Assembly (NCBI GenBank): GCA_964506785.1
Contig: CAZDME010000017.1
Location: 1 to 21,773, forward strand
Reading direction: 5' to 3'
DNA length: 21,773 nucleotides
Origin: CAZDME01 sp964506785 [NCBI: uncultured bacterium]
GTDB taxonomy: Bacteria > CAZDME01 > JAYEMH01
Position 1 is the stretch's first letter. Every line of letters begins with the position of its first letter. The position numbers and the translations under genes are program-made. Below, in pieces: positions 9,743 through 16,982 of this stretch. The notes beneath the pieces are model-generated. The model searched no databases and was not told the origin of the DNA. It saw only the letters and a list, made by a program, of their open reading frames with translations.

Positions 9743-10774
9743 ATGAGTTCAATTCCCAGGGTTTTCCTTATAAGTGCTTTTGGCGCTTTATTGATTACTC
9801 CTTTTTTGGAGCAACTGGCGATAAAATGGAAGGTTTTAGATTTTCCCGACGAAAGGAAAATTCACAAAAAAGCTATTCCGCGTTTAGGCGGGGTAGCTGT
9901 TTTTATTTCCTTTCTATTTGCTTTAGGCAAGTTTTCTCTTGAAGTTTCCTCTCTCAAGGGGATAATGCTCGGCGGAGGATTGATTTTTTTAATCGGCCTC
10001 ATTGATGATGTCAGAGCTTTAGGGGCTAAGGTAAAGTTGGGCGGGCAGGTTATAGCGGCGCTTATTTTAATCCATCAAGGTATAATTTTATCCTTTTTCC
10101 CGGCCACTTTTTTAGGGAAGATGACTGCGGTAATTCTGACCATTGTTTGGCTGGTAGGGATTACCAATAGCTTGAATTTTCTTGATGGAATGGATGGCTT
10201 AGCCGCCGGGATGGCGGCTGTTGCCAGCTTGACTTTTTTAATTATTACTGTAAAAACTGACCAAATTTTTCTGGCTGTGGCCGCGTCGGCTCTTTTGGGC
10301 AGCTGTTTAGGTTTTTTACCATATAATTTTCATCCAGCCAGAATTTTCTTGGGTGATGCGGGAAGCACCTTTTTAGGTTTTATCTTAGCTAGTTTTGCCG
10401 TTATGGGCGGCTGGGCCGAGAAAAATTTCTTTGTTGCCCTGGGGACGCCGCTGGTTATCTTGGGCATTTTGGTCTTCGACTTAATTTATATCACTGTCAG
10501 CCGGATAAGTTTAGGTAAAGTAAAAAATTTCTGGCAGTGGATTGAATACGTCGGCCGGGATCATATCCATCATCGTTTATTGAATTTAGGCTTTAGTCAG
10601 CGCCAGACGGTTTTGACCATTTATTCAATCGGGATTTATTTAGGAATTAGCGGAGTAATTTTAAATGGAGCCGGCCCATTATGGGTGTTCCCGGTTTTTA
10701 TTCAGGTATTTCTCATGTTTATGGTAATTACTGTTTTAATGACAGCGGGACGCCGGAAGGTAAAAAACAATTAG
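9743..10774 (+). CDS. WecA/MraY-family polyprenyl-phosphate glycosyl-1-phosphate transferase
   Basis: Integral membrane enzyme that transfers a sugar 1-phosphate (typically GlcNAc-1-P) from a UDP-sugar to undecaprenyl phosphate, the first step of a surface polysaccharide or O-antigen. Signatures are in order: FPDERKIHKKAIPRLGG (34-50), Mg-binding DD (88-89), NSLNFLDGMDGLA (142-153), FHPARIFLGDAGST (196-209), and HIHHRLL (274-280), the WecA-type His motif. About eleven helices; 343 residues, normal for the family. ATG 9743 is preferred over 9734 because of the promoter position; neither has an SD. It sits after a c-di-GMP riboswitch and leads a surface-glycan gene group. Confidence 0.9.
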   Translation: MSSIPRVFLISAFGALLITPFLEQLAIKWKVLDFPDERKIHKKAIPRLGGVAVFISFLFALGKFSLEVSSLKGIMLGGGLIFLIGLIDDVRALGAKVKLGGQVIAALILIHQGIILSFFPATFLGKMTAVILTIVWLVGITNSLNFLDGMDGLAAGMAAVASLTFLIITVKTDQIFLAVAASALLGSCLGFLPYNFHPARIFLGDAGSTFLGFILASFAVMGGWAEKNFFVALGTPLVILGILVFDLIYITVSRISLGKVKNFWQWIEYVGRDHIHHRLLNLGFSQRQTVLTIYSIGIYLGISGVILNGAGPLWVFPVFIQVFLMFMVITVLMTAGRRKVKNN

Positions 10775-10800
10775 TTTTTTAGAAAAGGAGGTGATAGGTA

Positions 10801-10986
10801 ATGAAGGGAATGATTAGCCTGTTAATCGGTGCGGCTGTAGCTAGTATAATTGTCGGGTTGGTTTCTCGGATAACCTTGATAATTTTCCCATTTGGTTTAA
10901 ATGCTAATTCTTTTCTCCAATTTGCTAATAGTTGTCTCCTTTTTGCTATCGCCGGAATTCTTTTGATGATTAGGGATAAAAGTTAA
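10801..10986 (+). CDS. small two-helix membrane protein, unknown function
   Basis: A 61-residue hydrophobic protein with two predicted membrane helices, about residues 4-30 and 38-57, separated by FGLNANS, and ending MIRDKS. It has no motif I recognise. It has the strongest Shine-Dalgarno of the window, AAGGAGGTGAT (10785-10795), 5 nt before the ATG and complementary to the usual 3' end of 16S rRNA, so it is probably made at high level. It lies 26 nt after the WecA-type gene and is likely cotranscribed. It could be an accessory subunit of the glycan machinery, but nothing in its sequence proves this. Confidence 0.75.
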   Translation: MKGMISLLIGAAVASIIVGLVSRITLIIFPFGLNANSFLQFANSCLLFAIAGILLMIRDKS

Positions 10987-10987
10987 T

Positions 10988-11062
10988 AGAAGACAGAAAG
11001 CAGAAGACAGAATAGAGAAAACAGAGAACAGAGGACAGAAGACGGAAGACAGAAGACAGAAA
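10988..11062 (+). repeat. degenerate AGAAGACAGAA purine-rich repeat tract, copy A
   Basis: Exact AGAAGACAGAA units occur at 10988-10998, 11002-11012 and 11051-11061, with degenerate units (GAGGACAGA, GACGGAAGAC) between. The strand is nearly free of T. The same unit recurs at 17206-17292. Spacing is irregular and there is no spacer diversity, so it is not a CRISPR. Confidence 0.7.
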
Positions 11063-11063
11063 G

Positions 11064-11133
11064 ATATCAGATAATCGGGATATTGGGAGGCAGGAAATAA
11101 AGGATATTAAAAAACTGCCTGAAAATCTGATAT
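11064..11133 (+). other. long imperfect stem-loop upstream of the ATPase gene
   Basis: ATATCAGAT (11064-11072) pairs perfectly with ATCTGATAT (11125-11133), and AGGCAG (11088-11093) with CTGCCT (11115-11120) inside it. No T-run follows, so it is not an ordinary terminator. It lies between the purine-rich repeat and the promoter of the next gene. Confidence 0.5.
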
Positions 11134-11165
11134 TCTGACCGCTGTTTTATGATTGGCCCATCAGT

Positions 11166-11171
11166 TATAAT
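11166..11171 (+). promoter_or_regulatory. -10 box upstream of the ATPase gene
   Basis: A perfect TATAAT with only a poor -35 (TGTTTT at 11143-11148, 17-nt spacing). The predicted start is near 11178. GGGG at 11180-11183 would serve as SD for the ATG at 11191. Confidence 0.45.
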
Positions 11172-11190
11172 ATGTTAAGGGGATTTCAGT

Positions 11191-12003
11191 ATGTATGAAT
11201 CTTACTGGCACCTGAAAGAGAAACCATTTGAAAATACGCCTGACCCGCGATTTATCTACTATTCGATGGAACATGAAGAAGCTTTAATGCGGCTGCTTTA
11301 TGCCATTCGGGAGCGCAAAGGAGGTGCTATTTTGACCGGAGAATACGGCAGCGGGAAGACAATCATCAGCCGGGTGCTTCTCCAGAAGTTAGAGGAGTAC
11401 CGAAACTATAAGGTGGCTCTGATTGCTTATCCCCGTCTTGACCCGGTTGAATTTTTAGAGGAAATTTTATATCATTTAGGCGAAAGAAATTTACCTCAGG
11501 GAAAATCCGGCTTGCTTCACCGTCTGGAAGAACTACTTCATCAGAACATGAAAGAGGGTAAGGATACCGTTATTATTATTGATGAAGCTCATCTGGTAGA
11601 GAATTTGGAAACCTTTGAGGAGCTCAGGCTTCTTTTAAATTTCCAGCTTAACAACCGCTTTCTTTTAACCTTGGTTTTAATCGGGCAGCCGGAACTGAAG
11701 AATAAGATTAATCAACTTCCTCAATTTAAACAGCGGCTGGCAGTCCGCTACCATCTCATTCATCTGGATAAACGCGAGACCCGCAGATATATTGCCCACC
11801 GCCTGCATATAGCCGGAAATGACAGTTTCCTATTTACCTATGGGGCGACCAAGCTTATTTTTGAGAATTCCGGAGGTGCCCCCCGGGCGATAAATAATTT
11901 TTGCGATATGAGTTTACTGGTTGGTTTCACTAAGCAAACTCCAAAGGTGGGTAAGCGTATTGTCCGGGAAGTTATCAGCGACCTTGAGGGAGATTTTGCT
12001 TAA
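11191..12003 (+). CDS. ExeA/GspA-type AAA ATPase
   Basis: A 270-residue P-loop ATPase of the ExeA family, starting with the typical MYESYWHLKEKPFENTPDPR. Walker A is GEYGSGKT (50-57), Walker B is VIIIDEAH (127-134), and the sensor region is IGQPEL (164-169). The C-terminal GGAPRAINNFCDMSLL segment is the helical lid with the conserved Arg. Family members energise assembly of type II secretion or occur in exopolysaccharide loci. Unlike GspA, this protein stops right after the AAA domain and has no membrane or peptidoglycan-binding part, so it resembles the short forms of polysaccharide clusters. The HD-GYP gene starts within its stop codon (TAATG), indicating translational coupling. Confidence 0.9.
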   Translation: MYESYWHLKEKPFENTPDPRFIYYSMEHEEALMRLLYAIRERKGGAILTGEYGSGKTIISRVLLQKLEEYRNYKVALIAYPRLDPVEFLEEILYHLGERNLPQGKSGLLHRLEELLHQNMKEGKDTVIIIDEAHLVENLETFEELRLLLNFQLNNRFLLTLVLIGQPELKNKINQLPQFKQRLAVRYHLIHLDKRETRRYIAHRLHIAGNDSFLFTYGATKLIFENSGGAPRAINNFCDMSLLVGFTKQTPKVGKRIVREVISDLEGDFA

Positions 12004-13310
12004 TGGTTAAGCTTTCCGATATTATTAAAAAACAGGTTAAGGCCCAAAAAGAAAAACTAGCGGCGCAAAAAGAGAAAACAACCGAGGAAACCCCGCCTTC
12101 AGCAAAAATTTCCGCACCTTCCCGTTCTTCGCTAAGAATTTCTGAAACGGTAAAAAATAAAGAAATTTCCAGGAAAACCCTGCCGTATAGAGAGGCCGGC
12201 CTTAATCAGGTAAGAATATCTGAAAAAATAAAAGAAAAAATCAGTCAGAATCCCAAAGAGAAAAAAGAACCTTTCAGGGTTCATCTCTCCGGGCCGATAA
12301 AAGAAGGTGATAAGGAAAGACAAAAGGCCTATAAAGAGGTAGAAGCAAAAATCAGCGCTTTCCGTCTGGCTCAAATCGTTCGCGAACGAGAACAAGCAGA
12401 TGAATCCCCGGGGAAATTTTATGAAGAGTCCTTGAAAAAAATTTTAGTTTTCTGGGAGAGGCTGGAGAGAAAAGAAAATCTGGATTTTAGCCCGCTTAAA
12501 GAAATAGCTGCTTTGTTTCATAAAGCTTTAAAAAATAGTCCGGCCATTTTAGCCAATTTGGCAAAGGACTATCCAGCCGATAATTACCTTCCCTATCATT
12601 CGCTCAATGTAGGTCTTGTTGCCGTTGCTTTGGGATTGGGGCTACAATGGGGTGGCGAGCGTTTAGAGGATTTGGCTCTGGCGGCTCTTCTACATGATAT
12701 CGGGATGAATGAGATTCCTAAAGAGATTTATTTAAAGAGAGAGTTTCTTAAAGGCAATGAGCGAATCAGAATCAATGAGCACCCAAAAAATAGTGTGCAA
12801 ATGATTGAAAAAGCCGGTTCTTTCGATGAAAACGTTACCAGGATTGTCTTTCAGCATCACGAACGTTCCAACGGTCAGGGCTATCCGCAAAGGCTGCAAG
12901 AAAAAGATATTCATCCCGGGGCCAGAATTGTCGGCCTGGCGGATACCTTTGAAGCCATCACTCATCCCCGTCTATATCATAAAGTCCGGCTTCCCTATGA
13001 TGCTTTAAGCGAACTCATTGACCAAAAAAAAGGCGAATTTGATAAAATTGTTTTAAAAGCTCTTATCCAGGAGATAACTTTTTATCCCCTGGGAAGTTTT
13101 GTTGAACTTAATACCGGAGAAGTTGCCCTGGTAGAACGGACTCTGGTAGAGTATCCCACCCGGCCTAAAGTTAAAGTGCTGATAAGCGAAGGCGGGGAGA
13201 AGCTTGACCCTCCCCGGGAAGTTAACCTTCATCAAGAAAGACTCCTTTATATTCAAAGACCTATTTCTGCCCCGGTTGGAACGGAGAAAAGTCCAGCTTT
13301 CCCCATTTAG
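12003..13310 (+). CDS. HD-GYP domain protein, candidate c-di-GMP phosphodiesterase
   Basis: A 435-residue soluble protein. Residues 1-140 are a Lys/Glu-rich, low-complexity and probably partly disordered or coiled region. Residues about 195-355 form an HD-GYP domain with metal ligands H199, H231-D232, H260 (NEHP), H285-H286 and D314. The signature reads HHERSNGQGYP (285-295). The C-terminal tail (about 360-420) has the Y-P-x-G-x-x-V-x-L-N-T-G strand common behind HD-GYP domains. Deviations are HDIGM instead of the usual HDxGK, NG instead of DG, and Y195 at the position where tri-metal enzymes carry Glu, which suggests a two-metal site. The expected role is hydrolysis or sensing of c-di-GMP. 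It lies between two c-di-GMP riboswitches. A receiver domain is absent. Confidence 0.87.
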   Translation: MVKLSDIIKKQVKAQKEKLAAQKEKTTEETPPSAKISAPSRSSLRISETVKNKEISRKTLPYREAGLNQVRISEKIKEKISQNPKEKKEPFRVHLSGPIKEGDKERQKAYKEVEAKISAFRLAQIVREREQADESPGKFYEESLKKILVFWERLERKENLDFSPLKEIAALFHKALKNSPAILANLAKDYPADNYLPYHSLNVGLVAVALGLGLQWGGERLEDLALAALLHDIGMNEIPKEIYLKREFLKGNERIRINEHPKNSVQMIEKAGSFDENVTRIVFQHHERSNGQGYPQRLQEKDIHPGARIVGLADTFEAITHPRLYHKVRLPYDALSELIDQKKGEFDKIVLKALIQEITFYPLGSFVELNTGEVALVERTLVEYPTRPKVKVLISEGGEKLDPPREVNLHQERLLYIQRPISAPVGTEKSPAFPI

Positions 13311-13320
13311 CATGCTATAT

Positions 13321-13339
13321 TTGTGCCTATGCGGCGCAA
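13321..13339 (+). other. short hairpin after the HD-GYP gene
   Basis: TTGTGCC (13321-13327) and GGCGCAA (13333-13339) form seven pairs with one G-U around a 5-nt loop. There is no T-run on either side, so a terminator role is uncertain. Confidence 0.3.
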
Positions 13340-13398
13340 AAGGGATGTTCCTCAATACAATTCTTTTCCCTCTTACTCTCTAAATAGTATTTATCGTT

Positions 13399-14604
13399 AT
13401 GAGTGAAAATTCAGAACTTACCGGGATTGTCCTGGCAGTTAAAATCAAAGTGCTGCATATTGTCACCAGATTAGGCCCTGGGGGAGTTACCGAAACCCTT
13501 AGGGCTTTATCTAAATATGTAAATAAAGGAGCATTTGAATTCTTTTTTGTTTCCGGCCTGGAAAATGATTTGAAATTAGACAAATCTAAAAAGGCCATAG
13601 CCGGAGGGATGAATTTAAAAATTATTCCCGGATTGAAGAGAAATATTAATCCCTGGAGCGACCTTTTAAGTTTAATCAGTTTATATCTTTTTATAAAAAA
13701 AGGTAATTTTGATATTGTCCATACCCATACTTCAAAGGCAGGCTTCCTGGGAAGGATTGCCGCCCGTCTGGCAAAGGTTCCGGTAACAATCCATCAGCCG
13801 CACGGTCATGTCTTTAAAGGAATGTTTGATTTTTTTACTACCAGGCTCTTTATCTTTCTTGAGAAAACAGCCGCTTTAATTACCGATAAAATTATTACCG
13901 TAACCCGGCTTGGCAAAGAAGAACATATCCGCTATGGCATTGCCTCTCCGGATAAATTTATAGTTATTCCCAGCGGGATAGATTTAGAAAGATTCTTAAA
14001 AGTAGAAGTTGATATAAAAAAGGGAAGAAGAGATTTAGGGATTGAAAATGAATATCCAATCGTCGGGACAGTAGCTCATCTGGTAAAGCGAAAAGGCTAT
14101 TTATATTTACTTAAAGCCATTTCCCAGGTTAAGAAAATTCATTCTAAAATAAAGGTTCTTATTGTCGGCGAAGGTGCTCTCCGTCCGCATTTAGAAAAAC
14201 AGGTCAAAAAAATGGGGCTGGAGAGAAATTTTCTTTTCCTGGGAGAAAGAGAAGATGTAGAGGTCATTTATCCGCTTTTAGATTTATTCGTTCTTTCCTC
14301 AGTCAACGAAGGGATGGGCCGGGTTTTGATTGAAGCCATGGCTTCCGGGAGGCCGGTGGCAGCGGCCAGGATTATGGGAATACCGGAGCTGGTAATAGAC
14401 GGCCTGACGGGGAGATTGGCTTCCCCTAAAGATTCGGATGCCCTGGCAGAAGCAATAATTGATTTGCTGGGCGATAAAGAGAAATTAAGTAAGATGGGGC
14501 TAGCCGCAAAGAAAAAAGTAGAGGCATCTTCGCAATTTGACGATAAAGTAATGGTAAAAAGAATTGAAAGCCTGTATCAAGAGCTTACCAAGAGTATTTT
14601 TTAA
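13399..14604 (+). CDS. GT4-family glycosyltransferase
   Basis: A 401-residue GT-B fold retaining glycosyltransferase that adds a sugar from a nucleotide donor to a lipid-linked glycan at the inner face of the membrane. The N-terminal Rossmann half starts VLHIVTRLGPGGVTE (glycine loop 26-29). HTHTSKAGFLGRIAARLA (109-126) resembles PglA/WbnK-type enzymes. The C-terminal donor domain has IVGTVAHLVKRKGY and the E-x7-E motif (E304 to E312 in EGMGRVLIEAMA). No SD precedes the ATG; a TAGTAT at 13385-13390 could be a -10 giving a start about 2 nt upstream. The product likely extends the glycan initiated by the WecA-type enzyme. Confidence 0.88.
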   Translation: MSENSELTGIVLAVKIKVLHIVTRLGPGGVTETLRALSKYVNKGAFEFFFVSGLENDLKLDKSKKAIAGGMNLKIIPGLKRNINPWSDLLSLISLYLFIKKGNFDIVHTHTSKAGFLGRIAARLAKVPVTIHQPHGHVFKGMFDFFTTRLFIFLEKTAALITDKIITVTRLGKEEHIRYGIASPDKFIVIPSGIDLERFLKVEVDIKKGRRDLGIENEYPIVGTVAHLVKRKGYLYLLKAISQVKKIHSKIKVLIVGEGALRPHLEKQVKKMGLERNFLFLGEREDVEVIYPLLDLFVLSSVNEGMGRVLIEAMASGRPVAAARIMGIPELVIDGLTGRLASPKDSDALAEAIIDLLGDKEKLSKMGLAAKKKVEASSQFDDKVMVKRIESLYQELTKSIF

Positions 14605-14718
14605 TTTTTTTAAGTTGATTTTTATTCAGGGATATATTAGTATTATAAAGAGAGCTAGTCTGATTTGGGAAATAATTTTTAAAAATATAAGAAGAAATCA
14701 ACCAAGAAGGGGGTGAAA

Positions 14719-15357
14719 ATGGCTAAAGGAGAAAGAACTAACCGTTTGAAAATTCGCCTGATTGGCATCGCCGTAATCTGTATTATAATAGTGACGGCAG
14801 CCATTATCGTTAAAGCGGCTGATGTCGAGGTTAAACTTAACAGTAGCGACGGTTCTACCTATTTTGAAATACAGGATTCTGGCGGCTCAGGTGTTTTTAC
14901 CGTGGATTCTGACGGGAACGTTGCTATCGGGACGACAGATCCGGGCAGCTACGCCCTCTATGTTAGTGGTGATACTTACATTAACGGTGATTTCACCGTA
15001 GATGCCGGGCATACTAAATCTTCTGCGGTCAATACATCCAAGGGCAAGGTCCGTTTTTATTCGATAGAAGCGCCTGAAGTAAGGGTGGAAGATTTTGGGA
15101 CGGCTCAACTGGTAAATGGAGAAGCAAAGGTTAAGATAGATTCTCTTTTTAGAGAAGGGATATCTGATAAGGAGGAATATCAGGTGTTTGTTGCTTTACT
15201 TGATGATTGCAACGGCGTTTATATCGCCAAGAAATCTCCCAATCATTTTACCGTAAAAGAGATTAAGGATGGCAAAAGTTCCTCTCGTTTTGAATGGAGA
15301 ATTATCGGCAAGGTAAAGGGTCTTGAAGATAGAAGAATGGAGAAGGTAAAAAAATAA
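14719..15357 (+). CDS. secreted or membrane-anchored fibre-like surface protein
   Basis: A 212-residue protein with a basic N-terminus and one hydrophobic segment (about 13-33, ending VKA-AD), acting as signal or anchor. Residues 35-100 carry phage-fibre-like beta repeats (VFTVDSDGNVAIGTTDPG, YALYVSGDTYINGDF), as found before trimeric stalks. The C-terminal half (EAPEVRVEDFGTAQLVNGEA, then YQVFVALLDDCNGVYIAKK and FEWRIIGKVKG) matches a recurring, poorly characterised C-terminal beta domain of large bacterial surface proteins. ATG 14719 is preferred to GTG 14713 because AGGGGGTG lies just upstream. It lacks any catalytic motif. I infer a cell-surface or extracellular structural role next to the giant adhesin. 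Confidence 0.75.
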   Translation: MAKGERTNRLKIRLIGIAVICIIIVTAAIIVKAADVEVKLNSSDGSTYFEIQDSGGSGVFTVDSDGNVAIGTTDPGSYALYVSGDTYINGDFTVDAGHTKSSAVNTSKGKVRFYSIEAPEVRVEDFGTAQLVNGEAKVKIDSLFREGISDKEEYQVFVALLDDCNGVYIAKKSPNHFTVKEIKDGKSSSRFEWRIIGKVKGLEDRRMEKVKK

Positions 15358-15388
15358 GCCGGCAGGTTTTTAGTTAATCTGCCCGCTT
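15348..15388 (-). terminator. terminator of the polytopic membrane protein gene, overlapping its stop
   Basis: Arms 15379-15388 and 15356-15365 pair over ten positions with one C-C mismatch (AAGCxGGCAG/CTGCCxGCTT). On the minus strand the stem is followed by TTATTTTTTT. The stem begins inside the last codons of the minus-strand gene. The T-run is antisense to the end of the fibre gene, so space is used very tightly. On + it may also act as a weaker terminator. Confidence 0.65.
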
Positions 15389-16834
15389 GACTATAAATAA
15401 ATCTATGGCTGTAATTCCTATGAGGAAGGCAAATATTTTTTTTATCAGGCGGCCGCTTAAAAGCGGAAGAGGTAGCTTAATTTTTTTTGCCCGGGTTTGA
15501 TTTTCTAAGATGTAGATGTTAAATCTTTGGTCTCCTTTTTTTAAAAATTTATAGTTTTTAACCGGATTTTGACTTACTGCCAGGAGAGCACCCTGGTTAG
15601 GATTATTGGTTGTAGAACGGTAGCTGAGGGCGGAAAGAAAACATCTCGATTTGAAATCGGTATTTATGTAGACAAAATCGCCTTCAGAGGTGTTCTTTTT
15701 GATAATCCGGGCAATCTGAATTATCGATTTTTCCGGTAGGAGCAGAGAATATTTTTTCAACATAGAACTTTTTGCAAATAGAAGGTAAGTTAAAGAAGCC
15801 GTGGATACAAGAAGGAAACAAAGGATAAAGGCAGATTTAACTATTGTTTTTTTGGATTTTTTTTCAATAAATAGATAGATTTTTTCGAGGAAACAGGCGC
15901 TTAACATGGAAAGGGGCAGAAGGCAGGCTGCTTTCCAGTATCTTGTCAGCCAGGCCAAAGGGATGAATGCCAAAAAGCAAGAAGGAAGCATCAAATAACT
16001 GCCTTTCTTTTTATAACTCAGGAATATTCCCGGCAGGGCTAATATTTCTAAATAGAGCCATTTAGAATATTTCAAGGGGTTTAAATTGGAAAGTGAGAGG
16101 TTAAAAGAAACCCCGAGATTGTTTATATAAAGATGGAAAATTTTAATTCGCTTCAGGATTATTATTGAAAGAGGCAGGCTTAAAAGGGCTATTGCCCCTA
16201 ATATAAGAAACAGTGGTTTGCGGTCTTTTTTAGAATGAAGGGCATAAATAAAAAGAAAAAGAAGGCTTAGGCTTCCTATTAGATGGGTGGAAAGACAGAG
16301 CAAACTGAGCAGGCCGGCGGTCAAATAGTTCTTCTTTGCCAGGGATAAGAATATCAGAGGAAAAATTAGAAATACCAGGCCGGCGGGGGAATTAGCCAGG
16401 CTAAAGTTCATCCATATCGGAATGCTTAAAAGGATTACTAAAGAAAAAAAAGCGATTCTTGGGTTAAAAACTGTTTTTAAAGAAAACCAGAAGGCCAAAA
16501 TGGAAAGGATGAAGATAATCCAGGGGAAAAATTTTCCTAAAGTAAGGGCATCTAATCCTGAAGAAAGAAGCAAATATCCGATTGTATGAAAAAAAGGCAG
16601 ATAACGCTGAGCCTGCCAGCCGGGAGCGGCAAGCCAGAAATCGGTAATCGTCAACCCGCCGGCGCGTTCGAAGCCGACCATGGTGGATAAATGAAAGGCT
16701 GGTTCATACATGTTGAAGTATAGGGGATAACGCCATTGCCAGTAAAAAAAGGTTAAGATGGCGGCCAAACAGATAACCGTTAGAGACAGAATATTGAATA
16801 TTTTTTTAGCCCCTGTGGCATTTGCGGCTTCCAT
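15374..16834 (-). CDS. polytopic membrane protein, probable GT-C-like glycosyltransferase
   Basis: A 486-residue membrane protein with about 11 hydrophobic helices. The first periplasmic loop (WRYPLYFNMYEPAFHLSTM, then RYLPFFHTIGYLL) sits where GT-C enzymes bind lipid-linked sugar. A soluble C-terminal segment of about 80 residues (FVYINTDFKSRCFL onward) precedes a last helix. The acidic D-D/D-E pair usual after TM1 is not clear (only E in MYEPAF), so the transferase assignment is tentative; it may be a flippase- or polymerase-like glycan protein. ATG 16834 is chosen because the predicted transcription start is about 16835; upstream ATG 16876 would lie outside the transcript. It is transcribed towards the fibre gene, opposite to the riboswitch-adhesin unit. 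Confidence 0.68.
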   Translation of the reverse strand: MEAANATGAKKIFNILSLTVICLAAILTFFYWQWRYPLYFNMYEPAFHLSTMVGFERAGGLTITDFWLAAPGWQAQRYLPFFHTIGYLLLSSGLDALTLGKFFPWIIFILSILAFWFSLKTVFNPRIAFFSLVILLSIPIWMNFSLANSPAGLVFLIFPLIFLSLAKKNYLTAGLLSLLCLSTHLIGSLSLLFLFIYALHSKKDRKPLFLILGAIALLSLPLSIIILKRIKIFHLYINNLGVSFNLSLSNLNPLKYSKWLYLEILALPGIFLSYKKKGSYLMLPSCFLAFIPLAWLTRYWKAACLLPLSMLSACFLEKIYLFIEKKSKKTIVKSAFILCFLLVSTASLTYLLFAKSSMLKKYSLLLPEKSIIQIARIIKKNTSEGDFVYINTDFKSRCFLSALSYRSTTNNPNQGALLAVSQNPVKNYKFLKKGDQRFNIYILENQTRAKKIKLPLPLLSGRLIKKIFAFLIGITAIDLFIVKRAD

Positions 16835-16841
16835 GTCATAT

Positions 16842-16870
16842 ATGATAGTAAAATTGAGTCTGGAGGTCAA
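16842..16870 (-). promoter_or_regulatory. promoter of the polytopic membrane protein gene
   Basis: Minus strand TTGACC (16870-16865), 17-nt spacer, TATCAT (16847-16842). Five of six bases match in each box. The predicted start is about 1 nt before the ATG at 16834, and there is no SD, so translation is probably leaderless. Confidence 0.6.
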
Positions 16871-16943
16871 CAACAATCATTTATAGCTGAGTTTAGACCG
16901 TGGCCTTTTTCGCTGGGATGTATTCGTATTTACCCTTAAAATA

Positions 16944-16952
16944 TGGTATAAT
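16944..16952 (+). promoter_or_regulatory. extended -10 promoter of riboswitch RNA 2 and the adhesin gene
   Basis: TGGTATAAT, a perfect -10 with the TGn extension, and no good -35 (TTCGTA at 18-nt spacing). The same TGGTATAATT string occurs in the promoter of riboswitch 1. The predicted start is near 16959. The stretch 16835-17303 is over 300 bases without a gene and holds this promoter, the leader switch, the aptamer, the terminators and the repeat. Confidence 0.7.
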
Positions 16953-16982
16953 TATTATGGTTGAAAAAGAAAGAGCGAAAAA

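Noticed and set aside
10988-11062. CRISPR array
   Set aside because: Units are about 11 nt, irregularly spaced, with no unique spacers and no cas genes.
16835-16876. Longer start of the membrane protein at 16876
   Set aside because: The extra codons overlap a good promoter (16870-16842) and would not be transcribed from it.
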